62,146 bases of DNA from Chloroflexales bacterium ZM16-3 (GCA_004138175.2 RYFE02000033.1:1-62146), one strand, 5' to 3'; shown: positions 24,937 to 33,092, counted from the stretch's first letter. The notes: generated by a model from the sequence alone, not told the origin. Translations and numbers: made by a program.

Positions 24937-25091
24937 AGGGTGTAAGGGCGCCCCTTGTGGGCGCCTATAGGGCGTAAGGGCGCCCCTTGTGGGCGCCTAT
25001 AGGGTGTAAGGGCGCCCCTTGTGGGCGCCTATAGGGCGTAAGGGCGCCCCTTGTGGGCACCCCTTGTGGGCGCCCACAAGGGGCGCCCTTA
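24937..25091. repeat. 32-bp tandem repeat with inverted last copy upstream of cinA
   Basis: A 32-bp unit containing gtaagggcgccccttgtggg is repeated about three and a half times, and a final partial copy is inverted (cccacaaggggcgcccttac). Each unit can form a small hairpin. It fills the space between cinA and the YtxH-like gene. There are no spacers, so it is not a CRISPR array. Confidence 0.85.
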
Positions 25092-25101
25092 CAGATAGGG
25101 G

Positions 25102-25512
25102 CTAGGGATGCTGAGTCGCGGCTACCCGCTTGCGGTACTCCGCCCAGAGCTCCTGCTCTGCGGCGGCGGTGGCGCGCTTACCGGCGTCCACAGCCTTGTG
25201 CCAGCGGTCGGTGAGGCTGGCGCGGGCGACAGTGATGTTGGCCGTCAAGTTAGCCCGGCTCTCCTCGCCCGGCTTCGACACAAGCACGCTCACGGCGGCT
25301 GCGCCGATCGCCGCGCCGACCAGGAAGCCCAGCACAAACCTGCCGCCAGATCCGCGCGAGCGCCGGTCGTTCTCGCGGCGCAGGGCCTCGATGATCTTGA
25401 TCGCCGCCGCACGCTCGGCCTCCAGTGCCGAGATCGTCGAGCTGCGCTCGGCCTGGATCACCTCGCCGAAGCGGCGCGCGGCCTCCACTAGTGTCTCGGA
25501 CTCGACGGTCAT
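25102..25512 (-). CDS. Small YtxH-like membrane protein with flanking helices
   Basis: The protein has 136 residues. An N-terminal amphipathic helix or coiled coil (about 5-55, rich in Ala, Glu and Arg) is followed by a Gly/Ala-rich transmembrane segment (GRFVLGFLVGAAIGAAAVSVLVS) and a second helical region. This resembles YtxH-like proteins of unknown role. The start at 25512 has AAGGAG six bases upstream. It is on the same strand and 57 bases after the thrS stop, so it may share the thrS transcript. Confidence 0.7.
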   Translation of the reverse strand: MTVESETLVEAARRFGEVIQAERSSTISALEAERAAAIKIIEALRRENDRRSRGSGGRFVLGFLVGAAIGAAAVSVLVSKPGEESRANLTANITVARASLTDRWHKAVDAGKRATAAAEQELWAEYRKRVAATQHP

Positions 25513-25569
25513 TGGGGGCTCCTTCAAATGAACGTGTAGGGACACAGCGCGCTGCGTCCCTACGATGCG

Positions 25570-27357
25570 TTACGATGCCCGCGACTTCACTTCTTCAAGT
25601 GCGCGCTCGATGAAGCTCTCGACGGGGATCGCGCCCAGATCCTCGCCGGAGCGCAGGCGGACGGCGACCGCGTTGGCTTCCTGCTCTTTGTTGCCGATTA
25701 TAAGCATATAGGGGATCTTCTGCAACTGTGCGCGGCGGATCTTGCCCTGCATGCGGTCGCGGCTGGTGTCGATCTCAACCCGCAGGCCCACCGCCATCAG
25801 GCGGCGGCGCACATCCTGGGCGGCGTCTACCTGCTTGTCCGTGATCGGGATGATCATGGCCTGGACGGGGGCCAGCCAGACGGGGAAGGCCCCGGCGTAG
25901 TGCTCGATCAGCACGCCGAGGAAGCGCTCCGTCGTGCCTGTGACGGCGCGGTGCAGCACCACCGGCGTGTGGGGCTGGTTGTCCTCGCCCACATACTCGC
26001 AGCCCAGCCGCGCGGGCTGGATGAAGTCGACCTGGATCGTGCTGAGTTGCCACTCGCGGCCGAGCACATCGCGGGCGATGAAGTCGGCCTTGGGGCCGTA
26101 GAAGGCCGCCTCGCCCTCCTCCTCGGTGTACACGACGCCGTTGGCGTCCAGGGCGGCGCGCAGGGCGCTCGTCGCCAGTTCCCACTTCTCGTCATCGGCC
26201 ACGAACTTGCCCGCGTCGCCGCGCAGCGAGAGGCGCACCTTGTAGTCGCTGAAATTGTAGGTGTTCAGCACCTCGCGGATCAGGTTCAGGGCCAGGCTAA
26301 ACTCCTCCTGGATCTGCTCGGGCAGGCAGAACATGTGGCAGTCGTCCTGGGTGAGCGCGCGCACCCGCGTGAGGCCGTTCAGCGCGCCGCTGTCCTCGTA
26401 GCGGTAGAGCGTGGCGAACTCCGCGAAGCGCATGGGCAGGTCGCGGTAGCTGATCACGCCCATCTGGTTGAAGAGCGTCATGTGGCTCGGGCAGTTCATC
26501 GGCTTCAGCCGGAAGACCATATCCTCGCTCTCGACCATCGGCGGGAACATGCTGTCGCGGTAGTTCTCGTAGTGGCCGGACTTATGGTAGAGCTGCTCCT
26601 TCACCACATTGCCCGTCCAGACGTGCTGGTAGCCGTAGCGCGTCTGCACCTCGCGCACATAGGTCTCCATCTCGTGGCGCAGGATCTCGCCCTTGGGCGT
26701 GAAGAGCGGCAGGCCGGGGCCGACATCCTCGGAGAAGTAGAAGAGGCCCAGCTCCTTGCCGAGCTTGCGGTGGTCGCGCCGCTTGGCCTCCTCGATCTGG
26801 AAGAGGTGCTGCTCAAGCTCAGCCTTGTTGGCCCAGGCCGTGCCATAGATACGCTGGAGCTGCTTCTGCTTCTCATCGCCGCGCCAGTAGGCCCCGGCGA
26901 TGCTCATCAGCTTAAAGCCGTCGGCGGGGATCTGGCCCGTATGCTCCAGGTGCGGCCCGCGGCACAGGTCCTCGAACGTGTCGTGCTTGTACGTCGAGAT
27001 CACCGTATCGCCGTGGTGCGTCTCGCCATACTCATCAAGGCCGTGGGCCAGGCCGTCGATCAGCTCCAGCTTATAGGGCTGGTCGGCGAAGATCTCGCGG
27101 GCGGCGGCGGCGCTCACCTCGCGGTAGAGGAAGGGGAACTTGCCGGCGATGATCTTCTTGATCCGGCCCTCGATCTCGCTCAGATCCTCGGGCGTGAGCG
27201 CGCGGGGCAGGTCGAAGTCGTAGTAGAAGCCGTTCTCGATGGGTGGGCCGATGGCTACCTTGCCATCGGGGAAGATCTGCAGCACGGCCTCGGCCATAAC
27301 GTGGGCCAGCGAGTGGCGCAGGCGGTAGTAGGGGTCGCTATTGGGTGAGATGGGCAT
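25570..27357 (-). CDS. thrS: Threonyl-tRNA synthetase
   Basis: This 595-residue class II synthetase charges tRNA-Thr. It begins directly with the editing domain (HSLAHVMAEAVLQIFPD near residue 12) and lacks the N-terminal TGS domain of the 640-residue E. coli type, a form seen in several phyla. Catalytic landmarks are MNCPSHMTLF with the zinc-binding Cys, RVRALTQDDCHMF (motif 2) and GTTERFLGVLIEH (motif 3), followed by the anticodon-binding domain. The start at 27357 has AAGGAGA eight bases upstream. The gene is second in a transcript headed by a T-box leader with an ACC specifier candidate, so expression should rise when tRNA-Thr is uncharged. Confidence 0.97.
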   Translation of the reverse strand: MPISPNSDPYYRLRHSLAHVMAEAVLQIFPDGKVAIGPPIENGFYYDFDLPRALTPEDLSEIEGRIKKIIAGKFPFLYREVSAAAAREIFADQPYKLELIDGLAHGLDEYGETHHGDTVISTYKHDTFEDLCRGPHLEHTGQIPADGFKLMSIAGAYWRGDEKQKQLQRIYGTAWANKAELEQHLFQIEEAKRRDHRKLGKELGLFYFSEDVGPGLPLFTPKGEILRHEMETYVREVQTRYGYQHVWTGNVVKEQLYHKSGHYENYRDSMFPPMVESEDMVFRLKPMNCPSHMTLFNQMGVISYRDLPMRFAEFATLYRYEDSGALNGLTRVRALTQDDCHMFCLPEQIQEEFSLALNLIREVLNTYNFSDYKVRLSLRGDAGKFVADDEKWELATSALRAALDANGVVYTEEEGEAAFYGPKADFIARDVLGREWQLSTIQVDFIQPARLGCEYVGEDNQPHTPVVLHRAVTGTTERFLGVLIEHYAGAFPVWLAPVQAMIIPITDKQVDAAQDVRRRLMAVGLRVEIDTSRDRMQGKIRRAQLQKIPYMLIIGNKEQEANAVAVRLRSGEDLGAIPVESFIERALEEVKSRAS

Positions 27358-27401
27358 GGGGGTTTTCTCCTTATATGTGCGGGCGACCACGAGGGTCGCC
27401 C

Positions 27402-27980
27402 CTACCTCGTCACGATCACGATCTGGCCTTCCTGAATTTGGATGTCCTCGACGTACTTGCCCTGGCGGTCGAGCTCGGCGTTGAGGCGCTCGGCAAGGGG
27501 GGCGAGCAGGTCGGCGCTGGAGATTGCGAGGCCGAGCGCACCGTCGAGCTGCGGGTCGCGCAGGGCGACTCGGCCATCCACGGCGGCGAGGCCGCTGCTG
27601 GCCACCCCGGCGAGGCCGAGGGCGCTCAGGTCGGCCACGGCCTGGCCACGGGTGAAGCGGACGCTGATCTGGTCGATCGGCGCATAGTCATCCTGGTGGT
27701 CGTCCAGGAAGGCGTTGGCCTGATCCTGGCCGACGACGATCTGGCCGGGGGGCAGGGCGGCGACGACGCCGGGCAGGGCGGCGGATGCTTGCTCGATGGC
27801 GGCACCGGCCTGGGCGGTCGGGCCGAGGCGCTGGCTGATCTGCGATCCGATCAGGCTGCTGATCGCGGGCCGGGCCAGCGCCCCGTAGAGGGCGATGATC
27901 ACCAGCAGAGCCACGCCGAAGGCGACGATCTGGCCGAGGCAGCTGCGACGGCGCACGGGTCGGGATGAGCGATGAGACAT
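27402..27980 (-). CDS. Membrane-anchored protein between the T-box and thrS (possibly DUF2993-like)
   Basis: The protein has 192 residues. A positively charged N-terminus (MSHRSSRPVRRRS) is followed by one transmembrane segment (IVAFGVALLVIIALYGAL) and an extracytoplasmic domain of alternating helices and strands ending VEDIQIQEGQIVIVTR. The pattern of a helical start and strand-rich end resembles the lipid-binding DUF2993 family, but this is a weak resemblance. The start at 27980 has AGGAG eight bases upstream and lies 17 bases after the T-box terminator tail. Thus this gene, not thrS, is the first cistron under threonine control, which is unusual. Confidence 0.75.
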   Translation of the reverse strand: MSHRSSRPVRRRSCLGQIVAFGVALLVIIALYGALARPAISSLIGSQISQRLGPTAQAGAAIEQASAALPGVVAALPPGQIVVGQDQANAFLDDHQDDYAPIDQISVRFTRGQAVADLSALGLAGVASSGLAAVDGRVALRDPQLDGALGLAISSADLLAPLAERLNAELDRQGKYVEDIQIQEGQIVIVTR

Positions 27981-27997
27981 AGCGGGCACTCCTGCAC

Positions 27998-28317
27998 AAC
28001 AAAAAACCCTCGCCCGCATGGGACGAAGGGTTGCTCCGTGGTTCCACCCAAGTTCAAATGTTGAATGTTGAATGTTGAATGTTGAATGGGTTTGGGCCAT
28101 TCAACATTCAACATTCAGCATTCAACATTACTTACCTGCGCTATAACGGGCGCGACCCGTGGCCCCATACTGGCGCGTGCGCGTTCAAAGGCCCGCTCCG
28201 AGGTGGTTTTGGCCTGGCCCCATACCGGGCGCGCTTTCAGTCGCTGGCGCGCTCTCCCTGTAGGCGGTTGCCGGGCTACTCGTCCTCGTCATCGCTGTGC
28301 ATCGGATGTGATGTGCT
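27998..28317 (-). ncRNA. T-box riboswitch leader (threonine type) with an embedded heptamer hairpin
   Basis: Read on the minus strand, the leader shows a Stem I start (GATGACGAGGACGAGTAG, 28277-28294) and an AGGGAGAGCG / CTGAAAGCGCGCC pair. A specifier-side segment follows, with ACC just before TCGGAGC (ACC is the complement of 28202-28204). The conserved T-box GGGTGGAACCACGG (28036-28049) overlaps the antiterminator. A terminator hairpin with T6 tail (about 27998-28032) closes the leader. Uncharged tRNA-Thr would stabilise the antiterminator and let transcription reach the 192-residue gene and thrS. Between the Stem I region and the T-box lies an inverted TTGAATG heptamer array (28058-28128), not a normal T-box part. 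Confidence 0.88.
28058..28128. repeat. TTGAATG / ATTCAAC inverted heptamer array inside the T-box leader
   Basis: Four to five copies of ATGTTGA/TTGAATG on one side and four of the complement on the other, separated by a 13-nt loop, form a long hairpin. A shorter array of the same family lies at 57394-57436 between korA and korB. Confidence 0.9.
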
Positions 28318-28323
28318 GGGCGG

Positions 28324-28352
28324 ATCATAGCACGGGCGGCGCGTGCGCGCAA
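28324..28352 (-). promoter_or_regulatory. Probable promoter of the T-box operon
   Basis: On the minus strand TATGAT (28324-28329) is preceded by TTGCGC (28347-28352) with a 17-bp spacer. The -10 is strong and the -35 weak. Transcription would start near 28317, just before the T-box Stem I. Confidence 0.45.
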
Positions 28353-28384
28353 GTTGGCAATCAGTACCCCCTTCACAATGCCCG

Positions 28385-28390
28385 TATAAT
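28385..28390 (+). promoter_or_regulatory. Candidate -10 box of the Fe-alcohol dehydrogenase gene
   Basis: A perfect TATAAT lies 40 bases before the ATG, in the divergent region opposite the T-box promoter. No -35 hexamer at 16-18 bp spacing was found, so an activator may be needed. Confidence 0.4.
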
Positions 28391-28429
28391 GAGATTATGC
28401 CATGACGCAGCGAGATAAAGGATCGACAT

Positions 28430-29584
28430 ATGCAAGAGTTTTTCGAGTTCGGCCTGGGGACGCGCGTGCTGTATAAGCTGGGGCTGGCCACCGAACTCGG
28501 CCCGGTGATCGAGGAGCTTGGCGCGCAGCGGGCTTTCATCGTCGCCGATAAGGGCGTCGTTGCGGCCGGCCTGCTCGACCCGATCATCGCTGGCCTGCGC
28601 GAGAGCATCGAGGTCGTCGGCGTCTTCGACTCAGTGCCCGCCAACTCCTCGGTGGCGAAGGTGATGGAGGGCGCCGCCGCCGCCGCCGAGGGCGGGGCCG
28701 ACCTGATTATCGCGATGGGCGGCGGCAGCCCAATCGACACTGCCAAGGCCATCCGCATCGTGCTGACAAACGGCGGCCACCTGCTCGATTATCAGGGCTA
28801 CAATGTTATCTCGGCCCCCCTCACCCCGATGATCGCCATCCCCACCACCAGCGGCACCGGCAGCGAGGTGACGCCCTTCGCCGTCATCCGCGACGAGGAT
28901 CAGGATGTCAAGCTGAGCTTCGCCAGCCGCTACCTCGTGCCGGACGTGGCCGTGCTCGACCCGCTGCTCACCCGCTCGCTGCCGCCCATGCTCACCGCCG
29001 CCACCGGCATGGACGCCCTCTCCCACGCGATCGAGACCTTCGTCTCCACTGAAAATAACCCCTTCAGCGACGGGATGGCCCTCGCTGCGATCGACATGAT
29101 CGCCAGCCACCTGCGCGACGCCGTGCAGACCGGCATCGACACAGATGCCCGCAGCCAGATGCTGATCGCCGCCTGTATGGCCGGCATGGCCTGTGCGAAC
29201 AGCTACTTCGGGGTGATCCACGCCCTCGCCCACGCGGTCGGCGGCAAGTTCCACGTTCATCATGGCACAGCCATCTCGATCTTTATGCCCTACGGGATGC
29301 GCTTCAACAGCGCAATTGTGCCGGATCGCTATGTGCGGATCGCCCACGCCATGGGCGTGAACGCCGGCGGCCGCAGCGACGCTGAGGTGATCGCCGACGG
29401 GATCAGCGCCGTGGCGACCCTGGCCAGCGACTGCGGGGTGCCCACCCGCCTGCGCGATGTGGGTGTGTCCGAGGAGGCTCTGCCCGACCTGGCGGCCACC
29501 GCCATGGTGGACGGCGCGATCTATCATAACCCGCGCGTCGCCACCGAGGAGGAGCTGCTGGAAATTCTCAAAGAGGCATGGTGA
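28430..29584 (+). CDS. Iron-containing (group III) alcohol dehydrogenase
   Basis: This 384-residue NAD(P)-dependent dehydrogenase interconverts an alcohol and an aldehyde or ketone. The nucleotide motif MGGGSPIDTAKAI lies near residue 97 and TTSGTGSEVTPFAVI near 140. The metal-binding region is GMDALSHAIETF near 195 and VIHALAHAVGGKFHVHHG near 265, which supplies the His ligands. The length is normal for the family. Substrate cannot be told; 1,3-propanediol, lactaldehyde and butanol dehydrogenases are all possible relatives. The start has AAAGGA seven bases upstream. It stands alone, divergent from the T-box operon, and a GC-rich inverted repeat follows it at 29588-29643. Confidence 0.93.
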   Translation: MQEFFEFGLGTRVLYKLGLATELGPVIEELGAQRAFIVADKGVVAAGLLDPIIAGLRESIEVVGVFDSVPANSSVAKVMEGAAAAAEGGADLIIAMGGGSPIDTAKAIRIVLTNGGHLLDYQGYNVISAPLTPMIAIPTTSGTGSEVTPFAVIRDEDQDVKLSFASRYLVPDVAVLDPLLTRSLPPMLTAATGMDALSHAIETFVSTENNPFSDGMALAAIDMIASHLRDAVQTGIDTDARSQMLIAACMAGMACANSYFGVIHALAHAVGGKFHVHHGTAISIFMPYGMRFNSAIVPDRYVRIAHAMGVNAGGRSDAEVIADGISAVATLASDCGVPTRLRDVGVSEEALPDLAATAMVDGAIYHNPRVATEEELLEILKEAW

Positions 29585-29641
29585 TCACGTAGGGGCGCCC
29601 CTGCGTGGGCGCCCTATGGGGGCACCATCACGGGGGTGCCC

Positions 29642-30775
29642 CTACGTAATAATCGATCCAGGCTCCACCTGCGCGCCTGCGGCAACCACCGCGCCCCGGC
29701 CGAGCACGGCACCTCGCGTACAGAGTATCTCGCGGCTAAGCAGGCCAGCGGTGTCGGCGGTGGGTCGCAGCTCACCGAAGATCCGTGCCCGCAGGCTCGC
29801 CCCGTCCCCCACCGTCGCCCCGTCGTCGAGCCAGCTGCTCTCGACCACGCATCCCGCCCCGACACGGGCACCCGCGCCGACCGCCGAGTGGCGCACCACC
29901 GCCCCGTCGCCCACGATCGCCCCCGGCTCAAGGCATGACCCCTCGATCAGGCAGCCCGCGCCGATCAGGCAGCCCGCGCCGATCACCACCGGGCCGACGA
30001 CCTGGCTGCCCGCGCCGATCTGCGCCGTGGGGCTGATCTGCTCGCGCAGCCCTGCCCGGCGGGCGATGAGAAACTGCGCCGCGCTCAGCGCCTCCCAGGG
30101 CGTGCCCACCGGCACCCAGAACCCCGTGCAGATGTGGTAGCCCACCCGGCGCTCGGCGGCCAGCATGCCGACCAGGTCGGTCAGCTCGTACTCGCCGCGC
30201 GGCGAGGGCGCGATCCGCGCCAGCGCCGGGAAGGCCGCCTCGTCGAGGTGGTAGATCCCCGGGTTGGCCAGTGCGTCGGGCGGCGGGTCGGCCGGCTTCT
30301 CGATGATACCGAGCACTCGGCCATCCGCAACCTGGAGCACCCCGAAGGGGCGAGCGTCCTCGACCCGCATCCCGGCCAGGCTCGGCAGCTGGGCGCAGAC
30401 CCCCAGGACATCGGCGTGGGCGATCAGGTTATCGCCGTAGAGCAGGAAGAAGGGCTCAGCGATCTGTCCGACGGCGAGCAGCGCCCCGGCGGTGCCATTC
30501 ACCTGCTCCTGGAGCACATAGCGCAGGGCCACCCCGCGGTACGACTCGCCGAAGGCAAGCTGGATCTCATCGGCGCGGTAGCCAACCACCAGGGTCACAC
30601 GATCAACGAGGCCGACCAGCTCGTCGAGGATGTGGGCCAGCAGCGGCCTGCCAAGGAGCGGGATCAGCGGCTTAGGCCGGTGGGATGTCAGCGGGCGCGT
30701 GCGCTTCGACTCGCCGGCGGCCAGAATAACGGCGTGGCGGGTGGCGCAGGGCGTGGGCGCGGGGCTGCGCGACAT
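29642..30775 (-). CDS. Sugar-phosphate nucleotidyltransferase with left-handed beta-helix domain
   Basis: This 377-residue, two-domain enzyme resembles GlmU and archaeal glucose-1-phosphate thymidylyl- or uridylyltransferases. The N-terminal Rossmann-like domain has LAAGESKRTRPLTSHRPKPL near 15-35 and YGDNLIAH near 110. The C-terminal third consists of hexapeptide repeats (IGAGSQVVGPVVIGAGCLIGA...), typical of acyltransferase or regulatory beta-helices. The usual G-x-G-T/S-R signature is altered to GESKRTRP. Products are probably nucleotide sugars for glycan synthesis; N-acetylglucosamine-1-phosphate uridylyltransferase activity is possible. The start at 30775 has GAGGAG six bases upstream. 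Confidence 0.87.
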   Translation of the reverse strand: MSRSPAPTPCATRHAVILAAGESKRTRPLTSHRPKPLIPLLGRPLLAHILDELVGLVDRVTLVVGYRADEIQLAFGESYRGVALRYVLQEQVNGTAGALLAVGQIAEPFFLLYGDNLIAHADVLGVCAQLPSLAGMRVEDARPFGVLQVADGRVLGIIEKPADPPPDALANPGIYHLDEAAFPALARIAPSPRGEYELTDLVGMLAAERRVGYHICTGFWVPVGTPWEALSAAQFLIARRAGLREQISPTAQIGAGSQVVGPVVIGAGCLIGAGCLIEGSCLEPGAIVGDGAVVRHSAVGAGARVGAGCVVESSWLDDGATVGDGASLRARIFGELRPTADTAGLLSREILCTRGAVLGRGAVVAAGAQVEPGSIIT

Positions 30776-30944
30776 GCGAGGCTCCTCAAGAGATTCAGAG
30801 ACACAGAAAGCTCGGGACCGGCGGATATCCGCCAGCCCCGAGCATACCACAAAGCGGCAGCCGCCGCAGCAATATCAATGTTTCGCCATCTTAGAGGCGG
30901 ACAGCAACCCCGTCGCCAGCCGCCCCCAAGAAGCATCTATATGC

Positions 30945-30966
30945 TGGGGGCGGCAAGCCGCCCCCA
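30945..30966 (-). terminator. GC-rich hairpin downstream of the ANTAR regulator gene
   Basis: Ten-base perfect arms (tgggggcggc / gccgccccca) with a 2-nt loop begin about 40 bases after the regulator stop codon. No good U-tract follows on the minus strand, so termination is uncertain. Confidence 0.45.
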
Positions 30967-31007
30967 AACCCCGCCACATGCGGCGCTGCATCAGCATGGG
31001 TACGTTG

Positions 31008-31610
31008 TTAGGAAGCGAGCTGCTGGGCGAGCATGATCGCCTGAGCCACCTCGCGCATCGTCTTGCGGCTGTTCATCGCCAGCTGCTGGATCTTGCGGAA
31101 CGCCTCGGCCTCGTTAAGACCCTGGCTATCCATCAGATGCCCCTTCGCCCGCTCGATCTGCTTGCGGGTCTCCAGGCGGTCGCGCAGCTGAGCCAGCTCC
31201 TTCTTGCGCCCGGTCTGCTCGCCCCAGCGGGCCAGCGTCACCTCGATCAGCGGCATCAGCTCAGCGTCGCGCACCGGCTTGATCAGGTAGCCAAGCACAC
31301 CGGCGTCGCGGGCCTGCACCACCAGCTCGCGAGAGCTGTAGGCCGTGAGCAGCAGCACCGGCGCCAGCGCCTCATCGTGAATGGCCTTAGCGGCGGTGAG
31401 CCCATCCATGGTAGGCATCTTAATATCGAGCAGGGCCAGATCCGGCCGCAGCTGGCGGGTCATATTCAGCGCGCTCAGGCCATCGCCAGCCTCGCCAACC
31501 ACCAGGTAGCCCTGCTCCTCAAGCGTCTCGCGCAGGTTCATCCGGATCAGCGGCTCGTCATCGGCGATTATAATACGAGTCTCCATCGATCTCCCTGCCG
31601 AACTCTCCAT
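31008..31610 (-). CDS. ANTAR-domain response regulator (putative transcription antiterminator)
   Basis: This 200-residue protein has an N-terminal receiver domain (IIADDEPLIRMNL; phospho-acceptor Asp in LALLDIKMPTMDG; Lys in LGYLIKPV). A short coiled-coil linker leads to a C-terminal ANTAR domain (KQIERAKGHLMDSQGLNEAE). ANTAR proteins such as AmiR, NasR and EutV bind nascent RNA and prevent termination when phosphorylated. The start at 31610 has AGGAG seven bases upstream; an alternative ATG at 31586 has a closer GGGAG. A terminator-like hairpin lies in its own leader, so self-regulation by antitermination is conceivable. No partner histidine kinase gene is adjacent. Confidence 0.93.
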   Translation of the reverse strand: MESSAGRSMETRIIIADDEPLIRMNLRETLEEQGYLVVGEAGDGLSALNMTRQLRPDLALLDIKMPTMDGLTAAKAIHDEALAPVLLLTAYSSRELVVQARDAGVLGYLIKPVRDAELMPLIEVTLARWGEQTGRKKELAQLRDRLETRKQIERAKGHLMDSQGLNEAEAFRKIQQLAMNSRKTMREVAQAIMLAQQLAS

Positions 31611-31623
31611 TGATATCTCCTAT

Positions 31624-31668
31624 AAACAAAACAAACCCCTCGCCGCGCCGTCACCGGCGGATGGGGGG
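31624..31668 (-). terminator. Terminator-like hairpin in the leader of the ANTAR regulator gene
   Basis: On the minus strand, C-rich and G-rich arms (31636-31668, centre CGCCGGTGACGGCG) are followed by TTTGTTTTGTTT just before the ribosome binding site at about 31618-31622. A TATACT -10 candidate lies at 31698-31703 with no good -35. The arrangement is that of a transcription attenuator. Confidence 0.55.
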
Positions 31669-31732
31669 CTTCAGTGCTATTCAATTGGCTATGGCTCAGT
31701 ATAGCGGTACGATGTTGGGCGGGCTACGGCCA

Positions 31733-31928
31733 GGATGCACAAAGCTGACTGTGCATCTTTAGGAGTCAGGGGTCGGGGGTCGGGGGTCGGGGGTCAGGAG
31801 TCAGGAGTCGGGAGTTGGTGCCCCCCGACTCCTGACTCCCGACTCCTGACCCCCGACCCCCATAAGCATTAAGCTTAATGCCTATGGGGGCACCGACTCC
31901 CGACTCCCGACTCCTGACTCCTGACTCC
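31733..31928. repeat. GTCGGGG / GACTCCC heptamer arrays and short palindromes
   Basis: This 317-base gap (31611-31927) holds no gene. After the attenuator come a palindrome gatgcaca-n8-tgtgcatc (31733-31757), a GTCGGGG/GTCAGGA array (31765-31816), its complement (31823-31860), a palindrome around cattaagcttaatg, and a second complementary array ending at the stop codon of the epimerase gene. The arrays can form long alternative hairpins. Confidence 0.85.
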
Positions 31929-33013
31929 TACCTCGGCCGAACCCCGTGCCCCGCCGTGATGTGGCTCAGGTCGAGGCGTGCGCCCGACTGGCGGAAGCCG
32001 CCCTCGAAGGGGTTCTCGGCCATAAACATGGGCGTGTCGAGATCCACAAAGGCGAAGCCGCCCTGGCCTGCGGCGAAGTGGGCGGACATGGTCATGGCCA
32101 GGATCGACTCGACCATGCCGCCGACCATCAGGCGGATCTGGGCGGCCCGGCAGATCGCGGCGATGTCGAGGGCCTCGACCACACCGGCCTTCATCAGCTT
32201 GATGTTCACCACCTGGGCCGACCGCTCATAGACAACCCGCAGCACATTCGCGGCGCTCGAAGCCGTCTCGTCGGCGGCCACCGGGACATCGCCCCAGCGC
32301 GCCAGCTGGGCCATGCCCGCCCAGTCATCGCCGGGGACGGGCTGCTCCAGCAGCGCGGGGCGAATGTTCTGGATGTGCAGCGCGCCGAGTAGATCCAGGG
32401 CCGCATCAGCGCTCATCCCGCCGTTGCCGTCGAGGATGAGCGGCGAGTCGGGGGCCACGGCGTGGATAGCCACCAGGCGGGCAAGGTCGAGCTGGATGTC
32501 GCCCGATCCGATCTTCACCTTGATCGCGGAGATGCCGCGGCCGAGGATCTCCAGGGCTGCCGTGCTGGCCTGCTCGACGCTGCCGGTAGTGATGGTCATG
32601 TCGGTCTCCAGCGCGCTCGATGCGCCGCCGAAGAAGACATAGAGTGGGACGGATGCCCGCTTGGTGAGCGCATCGAGAACAGCCGTCTCGATAGCGCAGC
32701 GGGCCGATCCGGCGGTGGCGATGCGGTCGCGCATGTAGGCCGCGATCGTGCGCCACTCGCGCACGTCGGAGCCCTCAATGGCGGGCCGGGTTGCCTCGAC
32801 GGCGGCGCGGGCGCTGGCCTGCGTTTCGCCGTTGAACGCGGGGAAGGGCGCGGCCTCGCCGTAGCCGAGGGTGCCATCAGCCAGCTCAACGGTGACGAGC
32901 AGGCTGCGGGCCACATCCTGCGCGCCGCCGGAGATACCGAACGGGGCGAACAGCGGAATATCGAGCGGCTCGACACTGAGCGAGCGGATCGTCGTCGGTG
33001 AAATCACAGGCAT
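31928..33013 (-). CDS. Enolase-superfamily enzyme, dipeptide epimerase-like
   Basis: This 361-residue enzyme belongs to the muconate-lactonizing subgroup. The barrel shows the general-acid/base KxK motif in AIKVKIG near 165 and metal ligands in LILDGNGG, LLEQPV and VAADETAS. The second lysine is in VNIKLMKAG near 270. L-Ala-D/L-Glu epimerases share this pattern, so a role in murein peptide recycling or dipeptide metabolism is the best guess; o-succinylbenzoate synthase or N-acylamino acid racemase are alternatives. The start at 33013 follows GGTTGGAGGT; the Shine-Dalgarno-like Gs belong to the heptamer repeat immediately upstream. It probably shares a transcript with the DMT transporter gene upstream. 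Confidence 0.87.
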   Translation of the reverse strand: MPVISPTTIRSLSVEPLDIPLFAPFGISGGAQDVARSLLVTVELADGTLGYGEAAPFPAFNGETQASARAAVEATRPAIEGSDVREWRTIAAYMRDRIATAGSARCAIETAVLDALTKRASVPLYVFFGGASSALETDMTITTGSVEQASTAALEILGRGISAIKVKIGSGDIQLDLARLVAIHAVAPDSPLILDGNGGMSADAALDLLGALHIQNIRPALLEQPVPGDDWAGMAQLARWGDVPVAADETASSAANVLRVVYERSAQVVNIKLMKAGVVEALDIAAICRAAQIRLMVGGMVESILAMTMSAHFAAGQGGFAFVDLDTPMFMAENPFEGGFRQSGARLDLSHITAGHGVRPR

Positions 33014-33015
33014 AC

Positions 33016-33092
33016 CTCCAACCCCCAACCCCCAACCCCCTCCCAACTCCCAACTCCCAACCCCCAACCCCCAACCTCCAACCCCCAACCCC
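33016..33092. repeat. CCCCCAA heptamer array between the DMT transporter and the epimerase
   Basis: About eleven copies in a single orientation fill the whole gap between the stop codon at 33093 and the start codon at 33013. In the minus-strand mRNA it is a G-run array (GGGGGTT) able to form G-quadruplexes over the ribosome binding site. Confidence 0.9.

Noticed and set aside
24937..25091. CRISPR-like regular repeats
   Set aside because: Repeat units of 32 bp are directly adjacent with no unique spacers, and no cas gene is nearby.
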